Shown piece by piece: positions 7,149-12,766 of a stretch of DNA of 12,766 nucleotides. The stretch spans positions 1 through 12,766 of the forward strand of contig JNDT01000643.1 in the NCBI GenBank assembly GCA_000697055.1. The letters are read 5' to 3'. The DNA is from Saksenaea vasiformis B4078. Its lineage: Eukaryota; Mucoromycota; Mucoromycetes; Mucorales; Saksenaeaceae. The position numbers and the translations under genes are program-made. Below the pieces are notes generated by a model. It did no database searches and was not told where the DNA came from. It saw only the letters and a list, made by a program, of their open reading frames with translations. How positions within the stretch are numbered: position 1 is the stretch's first letter; every line of letters starts with the position of its first letter.

Positions 7149-7636
7149 CTTTTTTTTTTTTTTTTTTTCTAAGCATCTTGAGACCCGTGATTATTGGTTG
7201 CAAAAGACTGAACAGATCTACAGGCTTCTTTGGACCAGGAATCACATTAGCTTTTTCATGGCGCCATCTTTCCTCCGGTGGCAAGTTTAAGATAATCAAA
7301 TGTACGATGGTCAAAGCCAATGCACTTCTGCGAGCCGCAGTGAATCCATCAACAAACAACGCAAGGGTGATATCATACGGACGCCTAAAAATACGGTCCT
7401 TCATGGTCTGATATACACTTCTATCAAACAAATTACGCATATTGCCATCATCATGCTCTTGTCTATAGAGAAGTTTCTTTCTCAAGACGGGGTCAGCGAG
7501 AAACATCGCCAGCAGTGCTCTCAAAGCCAACCGTCTGTGGTCGATCAGCCGGTTCAGCCCACAAGGGCACGCTTGCCCTTCGTCCAAAAGCCGACATCCT
7601 GACGCGCACATACGATAAGTATTGGTCTTGATCGAC
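7144..7636 (-). CDS. transposase pseudogene, TNP2 core
   Basis: This block holds the most recognisable part of the family. Counting from the ATG at 7611, Cys 2, 6, 15 and 17 form a zinc-ribbon-like start, LFVDGF is at 85-90 with a probable catalytic Asp 88, TIVHLIILNL is at 101-110, and IPGPKKPVDLFSLLQP is at 124-139. The open frame can be extended upstream of that Met to 7636. It ends in a lysine run encoded by 19 consecutive A residues and then a stop. The expected continuation (MMVILEEQ, from about 7148) lies in another frame, so the A tract marks a frameshift. Confidence 0.75.
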
Positions 7637-7740
7637 CTCAGCTTGATGAGACGGTTTTTTTATCCTTTTGCTGAAAGAAGATGTTCTTCGACTACGATAT
7701 TACTCACCGGTAAGTATCTCATGATTGTATCCATTTCTCA

Positions 7741-8163
7741 CTTGTCTGGAGTTCGAATGATTGTATTGATTAACTTGATCAGTCCTTCATGAGCACATTG
7801 GGTGATGCGACGTTTCTGAACGATCAAGAGCAAGTCAAGACTTGCCTTGGTTCTTTCATCCAAGTTATTGGCTTCAGGAACCTCGTAGTTTTCTTTGTCA
7901 CTCGTTTCAATCTCAATATCAACGTCAGAATCCAAGATATCATGCCAATCAAACTCCATTCCAGAGTCGAAAATTGCGTCTTCTTCTAGATCACTGGTCT
8001 GCTCACTAATACTCTCCAACCCACACGCCGTATTGTCAGTTGTAGTTGATCCTTGATAATTATCAGCAGAATCAGTAATACTAGTAGCGTATGTCTCATA
8101 TTCCATGCTGGCGGTACCTGTACCTGTACCGCCAGATCCAAATGGGCCTGCACACCACACCAT
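7741..8163 (-). CDS. transposase pseudogene, N-terminal exon
   Basis: The exon opens with ATG at 8163 (MVWCAGPFG), the kind of start I associate with fungal TNP2-type transposases. A strongly acidic, Ser/Thr-rich stretch follows (residues 20-100), then a basic helical segment (residues 105-137, RRITQCAHEGLIKLIN) that normally precedes the Cys-rich motif. The frame stops at 7738-7740, but GTGAGA just before it (from 7741) is a good donor. Splicing to the AG at 7638-7637 keeps the frame into CASGC. A nearer pyrimidine-rich acceptor (TTCTTTCAG) would run into a stop, so the splice site is uncertain. Confidence 0.6.
8108..8135. repeat. 10-bp perfect hairpin in transposase N-terminus
   Basis: CTGGCGGTAC (8108-8117) is the exact reverse complement of GTACCGCCAG (8126-8135), with an 8-nt loop. 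In the minus-strand transcript the stem starts about 28 nt after the AUG. It encodes the Gly/Thr stretch near residues 10-18. Confidence 0.7.
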
Positions 8164-9079
8164 CTTGGTTAATATCCTCCCTTCACACTGTATACTGTTA
8201 TCCTACACTGCGTAGATTTTTCTCTTAACCCGTGAGAGAATAACAATAGTTTCCTTTTGTTAAGGCCCTGCAATTTTTGGCATGTCTTTTGAAATCACAC
8301 AGTAAAAGTAGCCATGACGATGCTTGCAACGATGACAGTCAATGCTACCACTCGTGTTAGGCTGTACCAGATTGTTTTAAGATAGCATCGCAAGATTTCA
8401 ATCGGGTTATGAGATACATAAGAAGTAGAACAAGATTGACAAGCAAAGAGCGAGAGCATGTGTCAGGTTTTATATATCTTCTTTTTTCTCCATAGCTGCC
8501 TCAGAAAAACCTATTGAACCACAGTTGGGCAGAAATCACGTCTTAAGGCTCCGCAGCAGATTGCTAAATGTAATCGCTTATCCATTTTGGCGCGCAGATA
8601 TTGCGTAATTGCTTACTCATTTAAAAATGTTTGACGCGTGGACGCATAAACGCGTATAATCACGGAGTCCATTGATGATGTCTCAACTTCTTTAAACGCG
8701 GAAGAGTACATTAAACTTGGCTATTTCTGTATCCAACCCATGATCGTGGACATTGAATATGTGATCTCGCGATTTGAGATAGATAGAGATGACTATCGTT
8801 AAAGATTCAAATGTAAAGTGAGTATCACTGATGTACTTTCCAAACAATAAACACTGATTGCCGGTCAAAGGTCGCCATTAGCAAAGATAGCAGATGTTAA
8901 GTAAAGCACATGCTACACAGCAAGAGTAGATAGCTATGCAAAGTTAATTGGTAAGGTAAAACGTCCGAATAAGTAGCGCAATCCACTTGTAAAATTTCTT
9001 TCTTGCTTTCGTTTCTTAAGGTAAAAAGGGCTTTGTGTGAAAAAGAAAAATAGAAGAATAATCATAGCTCTATTAGCAC
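8164..9079. promoter_or_regulatory. divergent intergenic region between transposase and partner gene
   Basis: These 916 bp separate the two divergent starts (8163 minus, 9080 plus) and must hold both promoters. No strong canonical TATA box is fixed near either start. The most distinctive element is a cluster of ACGCGT sites at 8634-8639 and 8650-8655, with GACGCA between them and ACGCGG at 8696. A small inverted repeat TTCTCT...AGAGAA lies near 8220-8240. No reading frame of note was seen. Confidence 0.5.
8634..8655. promoter_or_regulatory. paired ACGCGT (MCB-like) sites
   Basis: Two palindromic ACGCGT hexamers lie 16 bp apart start to start in the divergent promoter region, with a near match GACGCA between them. 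In ascomycete yeasts this hexamer is the MluI cell-cycle box bound by MBF at the G1/S boundary. Whether it works this way here is inference. Confidence 0.4.
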
Positions 9080-10237
9080 ATGAACGAATTTACTCTCAAC
9101 AATTTCCAAACTATTGGAGCTACTCAAGTATACCAGCAGAACTTCTGCCTTACACAGACGGTTCAAGCCCAGGGCAATGGTATCAAAGGGTTATTAACGA
9201 AGGTAGACGCTCTGCAGACCAACGTTGCTGATCTTCAGGCAGAAGTCAAGCGTCTGTTGCAGAGAGGCAGATCTACAGCGAACACTGCAGAGGCTTCCTC
9301 TTACCCTGCTGTAGAGCCTGGAAGACAGATCCCTGCTTCCCAAGTTCTCTCGCACAACACCAGAAGGCTCATCACAAGGAGCTTCGTTTGACGCATGTCA
9401 CTGAAGAGATGTGAAACATAACGCGGCCAGCTTAGAGAAAAAAGGAATGTACTGACCGAGTTGAGGCTCTCTGCTCGATATGTGAAGGCGCAGATTTGCT
9501 GCCAACTAGGATTAGGCGATAATGATCAGTATCCACGGTGCAAGATCAGCATGGAGATCGTAGTAGATACTGCTGATCTGCTTGAAAATTCAGGCCGCAT
9601 AGAATGACATTCCATTGAATCTCTGCATTGGAAGATGGGGAGCAACCTGCGTGCTCAAGAACCTGTGGTCGAATGAGCACAACTCGATTGCCAAGCGATC
9701 AAAAAAGGCCAAAAAGACAAATGTTGGAAGGTAAGTGTTATTCTGGCAATGATCAATCACAGTATAACTAACTGCTTCCTGACATACTAGTTCTAACAGC
9801 TCCAACCGGAACACATTCAAAGATGAATGCGCCTCTGAGTCCAGGAAGGTAGAGACATCCATGATACCCAAGGTATCATACGTTCATATTCTTCCTGATG
9901 TTCATTGAAAATTTGTAGATTTTGGAAGCTTCACCGACGATGAGGTTCCCGGGGAAGATAGTGGCAGAAAAGACACCGAAGACTCAGAGATGATATGAAC
10001 GAGAGCGAGATTGAGGACAGCGGAGACGAGCATGGTACGCCTCCTCCTCCTCCTCCTCCTTCTTCTTCTTCTTCTTCTTCTACGCAGAAGCGACGTAGCA
10101 ACCGAAGAGACAAGGACCAAAGCAACGCTGGGAAGGCGAAAACGAAGCGATATTGCACCAACGTCCCTTGTACATGTAAGTTTTCCTCACAATACTGCGT
10201 TTAATATGACTTGTATTTATTTATAGCGCGTCAGTGA
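9080..10237 (+). CDS. spliced gene, CACTA-associated partner protein (function unknown)
   Basis: I do not recognise the family. A consistent six-exon model is 9080-9385, 9431-9562, 9603-9730, 9791-9872, 9968-10175 and 10227-10237: 867 nt, 288 aa plus stop. All introns are GT-AG (45, 40, 60, 95 and 51 nt). The third (GTAAGT, CTAAC branch site, TACTAG) and fifth (GTAAGT, TTTATAG) are strong; the first two are weak but each removes stops or a frame change. Residues about 38-62 look like a coiled coil (VDALQTNVADLQAEV). A lysine-rich patch RSKKAKK near 180 could be a nuclear signal. An acidic stretch leads to Pro7-Ser7 (241-254) and a basic tail ending CTNVPCTSRQ. Its position opposite a TNP2 transposase suggests an accessory DNA-binding role like TNPA, which is inference. 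If the weak introns are wrong, it is a pseudogene. Confidence 0.5.
9731..9790 (+). other. well-defined 60-nt spliceosomal intron
   Basis: Donor GTAAGT, branch-site match TAACTAAC about 20 nt before the end, and acceptor TACTAG. It joins two open exons in frame (phase 2). This is the best evidence that the plus-strand gene is real and transcribed in this direction. Confidence 0.75.
10040..10081 (+). repeat. compound triplet microsatellite (CCT)7(TCT)7
   Basis: Seven CCT triplets (10040-10060) run directly into seven TCT triplets (10061-10081). In the gene model they encode Pro7-Ser7. All other frames through the tract are also open, which produces spurious Leu/Arg and Glu/Gly-rich readings. 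Confidence 0.95.
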
Positions 10238-10877
10238 GATGATGTATCAAGGATAGAGAATAGAACCATAAATTTTTTTGCTATTGTAAATTTTTACCAC
10301 GTGGTTACGGTGACTTATAGTGCACTGTTTTGAAGTGAGTTGGTATGGTACAGAAAGCTTTGAAACACGTACCCTTAACGGGTGATACATGATATTAAAA
10401 ACGATGTCCAGTATAGAATTGACTGGGATAACTTTTCCAACATATGAATGACCTGAGCAGCATGAATGCTTGATAACGAACCTAACAAAATGATTAGGAG
10501 ATTAGTGAGAATATATGGATTCGTTTACCTTAAGTATCAAGCTGTATTATCTACGGCGATACGTGCACTTTCGTGCACATGGACTACAGGAAGGTAGGCA
10601 ACAATCCAATGCACGACCTTTTCAGAATCCAAGCTGATTTCAGGCAATCAAAATCAGTAACGATCTTGTCAACTGAGTCAAACCTTTCATTGCCATCCTG
10701 CAGTCCGGATCCACACCTGAAACGAATACAACGAAATAGCTTGTTGTATGATCATAAATGAAAAAGTAATCAGAAAACGTTGTCTCATGATCTTTCGTTA
10801 ACATATGTAGCTGCAAAAAAAAAGGGAAGTGGAAAGTATGTATGATCTTTTCATAGATCTGTTTGTGCACAAGTAGT
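10238..10877. other. right part of transposon, no assigned gene
   Basis: This 640-bp stretch follows the stop of the plus-strand gene. ACCATAAAT near 10265 might act as a weak poly(A) signal. On the minus strand 10716-10584 is open in one frame after a plausible acceptor (TTCGTTTCAG), encoding about 44 residues, but with no partner exon. GTGCAC occurs twice (10563-10568, 10573-10578), forming a small hairpin. No CACTA right terminus was recognised. Confidence 0.4.
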
Positions 10878-11146
10878 TAGGAGGATGGTCGTGTCTCATC
10901 GGAACGTCCGAAAGTTTAGTAAATGCTGCGTGTTCGCACATCACACGTCATTTCTTTCAAACGACCCCTTCTAAATAAAATGAGTGCGTCCTCTTTAGAA
11001 GCGTTTATGCTATCGTACAGCGGCGATCATTTCAATCAATCATATTTCTTAGAACATCGGCGGCCGCTCAAACGTTGCATATTTATTCGTCATCTTTTGA
11101 TTCAGAAAACAATCTCATATCTACAAAACTTCTGGACATCCGCCTA
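10878..11146 (+). repeat. repeat A copy 3 (CpG-rich, intact)
   Basis: This uninterrupted copy reads TA-GGAGGATGG at its head and GACATCCGCC-TA at its tail, giving imperfect terminal inverted repeats (7 of 9) next to TA on both sides. It holds 19 CpGs and serves as the reference for the decayed copy (970-1236) and for the empty site of the solo LTR in copy 2. An internal open frame is shared with copy 2, but copy 1 does not keep it, so no coding function is supported. Confidence 0.7.
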
Positions 11147-11216
11147 GGGTTCGGGACCTGGAGTCGAGAGCTTCGCCTTGGCCGAGAAGACCGCGGCGAG
11201 ATTTATTATTTCCTTT

Positions 11217-11330
11217 TCATGAGGATGGTATGAGGTCATCAGAAAGATTCTTTTTCGCCAAACCAATCATGATATCGACCAAACCCAGGTTACCAGGTAG
11301 GTATTCTGACGGCATTAATTCCTTCATCAT
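11217..11330 (-). CDS. 37-aa small ORF or terminal exon, unassigned
   Basis: The frame runs from ATG at 11330 (MMKELMPSEYLPG) to TGA at 11217-11219 and encodes 37 residues with a balanced, protein-like composition (centre LGLVDIMIGLAKKN). Upstream on the same strand TATAAAAAGG lies at 11392-11383, about 55 bp before the ATG. Directly after the stop is AATAAA (11206 to 11201). Together this looks like a minimal transcription unit. Alternatively it is the last exon of a longer gene, because CTTACTCATGAG before it could be an acceptor. No family recognised. Confidence 0.35.
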   Translation of the reverse strand: MMKELMPSEYLPGNLGLVDIMIGLAKKNLSDDLIPSS

Positions 11331-11382
11331 TTGATCTCATGAGTAAGTAAGAAAGATGCGTTATTTGTTGACGGTCTTTGAC

Positions 11383-11392
11383 CCTTTTTATA
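11383..11392 (-). promoter_or_regulatory. TATA box (TATAAAAAGG)
   Basis: A consensus TATA box on the minus strand, placed about 55 bp upstream of the ATG of the 37-aa ORF. Confidence 0.45.
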
Positions 11393-11520
11393 GGCCACTT
11401 TGGGTGAGCATGTAGTGACGTGTTACTAACGCCGCAGTTAGGTCGGCAGCACTGATGTTTATGCTTCAAAAATAGGCAGCGTTGGGGCCCACGTCTGAGA
11501 TTGTAGTGGCAAGGCAGAGT

Positions 11521-11660
11521 GGCATAGGATAGAGTGGGAGCATAAGACGTAGAATACGGACATAGAATGTAGAGCATAACGTCGGCGTAGTATAAGCATA
11601 ATGTGGACATAGTGTGGACATAACAGGCATAGTGTGGGCATATGACATAGGATATGATAT
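11521..11660 (-). repeat. degenerate GGACATA/GGCATA minisatellite
   Basis: The plus strand repeats GCATA, GGACATA and GTGTGG(A/G)CATA at irregular spacing of roughly 11-20 bp (for example ATGTGGACATAGTGTGGACA near 11600). Several frames stay open across it on the minus strand because the unit lacks stops. These frames are not credible genes. Confidence 0.6.
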
Positions 11661-11697
11661 CAGTTATTGTTAGTGGATAGATCTGAACTTACCACAT

Positions 11698-12420
11698 CTA
11701 GTAATAAAGAAGGGTTACCACTTCATGCTCGGATGAGCCTTCCTCTTGACTGATGGAATCATCAATCTCATCGACAGTTTCGATGGTTGTTCGGAATCGT
11801 TGTGTTGGAGGACCAGAGTCGTGATCAAGCCCTTCCTCTGGACGCTCCTCTGGAGATTCTTCTGACTCTTCGTCCAGTGTATGTTCCACTGAAGGGGTCG
11901 GCTGAGGACGCAGAGACAATAACCCACCAAGGCCACTGAGACCAGCAAGTGCACGATGAGATAGGACTGAAACAACAGAAGATGTGGAAGCGACATCAGA
12001 AATGGGAGCGGCATTTGAATCGTGGTGAATAGACGATAAACCACCAAGGCCAACAGGAGCATGATCAGATGAGACTGAAGTGACGGAAGCACGGCGAAGA
12101 ACTGTTATTCTACTGAGGCCACCGAGGACGCCAGGAGCACGACGAGATGGGACCGGAGCAACAGAAGGGATGGGAGGTGACGGGGTAGCGGGGGTGTCAT
12201 CCAGATGAAGCGAATAAGATGACGAGGCAGTGGGGACATCTTCCAGATCAAGAGAAGAAGATACCGAGGCATCATCTAGATGAAAAGAAGACGATGACAA
12301 GCCGCCAAGGCCACCCATGACATGACGAGAAGGAGCCGGTAATGATGTAACAGGGGCAACATCAGCAGGAACACGACAAGACGATCCATCAAGTCCAGGA
12401 ACAAAAAGATGAGATGGGAT
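11698..12420 (-). CDS. Ser/Gly/Pro-rich repetitive protein, 5' end cut by an insertion
   Basis: I do not recognise this protein. The open frame (250 codons if read from the first ATG at 12450) is low-complexity and internally repeated: the unit (G/V)(G/V/L)LGGLS occurs at residues 46-52, 107-113 and 133-139, with a variant GLSGLGGL at 170-177. LHLDD/LDLEDV-type motifs lie at 57-60, 67-72 and 81-85. The C-terminal part (190-241) is strongly acidic. The first ten residues are encoded by the hAT-like terminus at 12421, so the natural start is missing or was elsewhere, and the part from 12420 down is what belongs to the old gene. It stops with TAG at 11698-11700, and GTAAGT follows at 11692. It could be a decayed secreted or disordered protein, or a chance frame in repeats. 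Confidence 0.35.
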   Translation of the reverse strand: MPSHLFVPGLDGSSCRVPADVAPVTSLPAPSRHVMGGLGGLSSSSFHLDDASVSSSLDLEDVPTASSSYSLHLDDTPATPSPPIPSVAPVPSRRAPGVLGGLSRITVLRRASVTSVSSDHAPVGLGGLSSIHHDSNAAPISDVASTSSVVSVLSHRALAGLSGLGGLLSLRPQPTPSVEHTLDEESEESPEERPEEGLDHDSGPPTQRFRTTIETVDEIDDSISQEEGSSEHEVVTLLYY

Positions 12421-12766
12421 TAGGGGTCGGCAAAATATTCGAATATTCATATTCGTTCGTACGTATTCGAATCACTGTTAATAATATTCGAATATTCGCT
12501 TGAGAGCAATTAGCTTACTAATCGTTAACATGACTCTTTCTGCAATGTCAAAAAAAACTGCAATGGAAGCGTAGTTATGAAGAATATAAGTTCGTTGCCT
12601 TCCTTGATATTTCACTTAAAAAAAGAACGAAGGAAAGAAAGAAAGAAAGAAAACGAAATGGAGAAGATTCTCTTTCTGCTCTAACGACCAAGACGATGTT
12701 GCATGCAACGAATTAGTAATTAATCGAAATATTACAAGGTGTAGCAATGGTAACATTTAGCATAAG
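12421..12766 (+). mobile_element. hAT-like element, left terminus (continues beyond window)
   Basis: TAGGGGTCGGCAAAATATTC at 12421 resembles hAT-superfamily ends (C/TAGGG...). It is followed by the 14-bp palindrome AATATTCGAATATT at 12434-12447 and again at 12483-12496, with a partial copy at about 12464. Such subterminal palindromes are common in hAT elements. The 8 bp before it, GATGGGAT, would be the target duplication. No right end and no transposase frame lie in the window. A GAAA microsatellite occurs at 12632-12653. The assignment rests on the terminus alone. Confidence 0.5.

Larger units (their letters stand above)
5382..8163 (-). pseudogene. TNP2-family (CACTA) transposase, broken
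   Basis: This is a DDE-type transposase that would cut and paste a CACTA element in the nucleus. Read 8163 to 5382, the segments follow the family order: start MVWC and an acidic N-terminus; a Cys-rich CASGC motif; the core with LFVDGF and IPGPKKPVDLFS; GHNSTHGCRFC; a degraded DEMH-like stretch; VDWIDFL; the C-terminal block with FTVNQHS, PLRAYSGRSMER and PQLWGPF; and a last piece RYFVTKAERLDCIAALL (about 5430-5485). One intron is likely (7741 to 7637). The gene is broken: a run of 19 A (7168-7150) throws the core out of frame, another shift lies near 7077, two TGA codons surround the EEMH sequence (about 6800-6780), and further shifts separate the later blocks. No active transposase is expected from this copy. 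Confidence 0.8.
5034..10877. mobile_element. CACTA-like DNA transposon relic (right end unresolved)
   Basis: The left end reads CACTGTGGGAAAAATC, the CACTA/CACTG start typical of En/Spm-type elements, with ATG at 5031-5033 as a possible 3-bp target duplication. Subterminal inverted motifs follow (5052-5162). Inside are a TNP2-family transposase pseudogene on the minus strand and a divergent spliced gene on the plus strand, the usual two-gene content of such elements. The expected reverse-complement terminus (CCCACAGTG) was not found, so the right boundary given is only the start of the next repeat (A, 10878). The element may end earlier or be truncated. Confidence 0.5.

Noticed and set aside
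9902..10226. Four overlapping frames with Arg, Leu, Glu/Gly or Pro/Ser runs.
   Set aside because: They are readings of one triplet microsatellite. Only the Pro/Ser frame joins to flanking exons.
10584..10716. Minus-strand open stretch of about 44 codons after a TTTCAG acceptor.
   Set aside because: No partner exon, start or family resemblance; kept only as a note in the spacer entry.
8281..10877. Search for the CACTA right terminus (CCCACAGTG); near misses at 8292 (CACACAGT) and 8519 (CCACAGTTGGGC).
   Set aside because: Neither continues with the reverse complement of the left end; both are too short to call.
10923..11147. Open frames at 10923-11147 (plus) and 2002-2187 (minus) encode nearly the same peptide, which looks like a conserved gene.
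   Set aside because: Both lie in near-identical DNA copies of repeat A. The identity is at DNA level, the third copy does not keep the frame, and the two frames end differently outside the repeat.
11200..11241. Possible hammerhead ribozyme on the minus strand (CTGATGA followed by GAAA).
   Set aside because: The 17 nt between the two boxes cannot form stem II, and no stem III or cleavage site fits.
11221..11246. GAGGATGGTATGAGGTCATC resembles the head of repeat A and could be a fourth partial copy.
   Set aside because: Only about 9 bp match exactly before the alignment breaks, and the rest of A is absent.
11290..11648. Several minus-strand frames of 60-106 codons rich in Tyr, Pro and Ser.
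   Set aside because: They run through the GGACATA minisatellite, which lacks stops in several frames, and overlap each other.

Overview
The window looks like a transposon-rich, gene-poor stretch of a eukaryotic nuclear genome, most likely a filamentous fungus. The Mucoromycota are my best guess, from the style of the transposase and the very short introns; this is inference. Supporting signs are a nuclear-type tRNA-Leu ending in a T run, GT-AG introns of about 40-100 nt with a clear CTAAC branch site in one, LTR remnants, and cut-and-paste transposon parts. There is nothing bacterial (no operons, Shine-Dalgarno sites or CRISPR) and no convincing host housekeeping protein gene.

Layout. 1-420: unassigned AT-rich sequence. 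420-1236: a decayed block holding a copy of a 3' LTR segment (repeat B, 420-772) and a copy of a 267-bp element (repeat A, 970-1236); nearly every CpG in it has become TpG, CpA or TpA. 1307-1388: tRNA-Leu(UAG). 1598-2230: a second, inverted copy of A split by a complete 362-bp solo LTR (1655-2016) with a 5-bp target duplication. 2231-4023: LTR-like TATA/AATAAA modules, one unassigned ORF and a structured inverted repeat. 4024-5021: a probable 998-bp solo LTR with 24-bp tandem repeats; its 3' third is the CpG-rich sister of B.

5034 to about 10870: a CACTA-like DNA transposon relic. It has a CACTG-type left end with subterminal inverted repeats, a TNP2-family transposase pseudogene on the minus strand (8163 to 5382) and, divergently, a six-exon gene on the plus strand (9080-10237) that can be read without a break. 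The 916 bp between them would be their shared promoter region. I could not find the right terminal repeat. 10878-11146: third copy of A, CpG-rich. 11200-11392: a compact minus-strand TATA/ORF/poly(A)-signal unit encoding 37 aa. 11521-11660: a degenerate minisatellite. 11698-12420: a Ser/Gly/Pro-rich repetitive minus-strand ORF whose 5' end is cut by a hAT-like terminus at 12421 that runs off the window.

The strongest observations are the directional C-to-T decay of one repeat block beside an intact tRNA gene, the nested insertions with target duplications, and the two-gene CACTA relic whose transposase is broken while its partner gene may be intact. All family calls are by eye; no searches were run.
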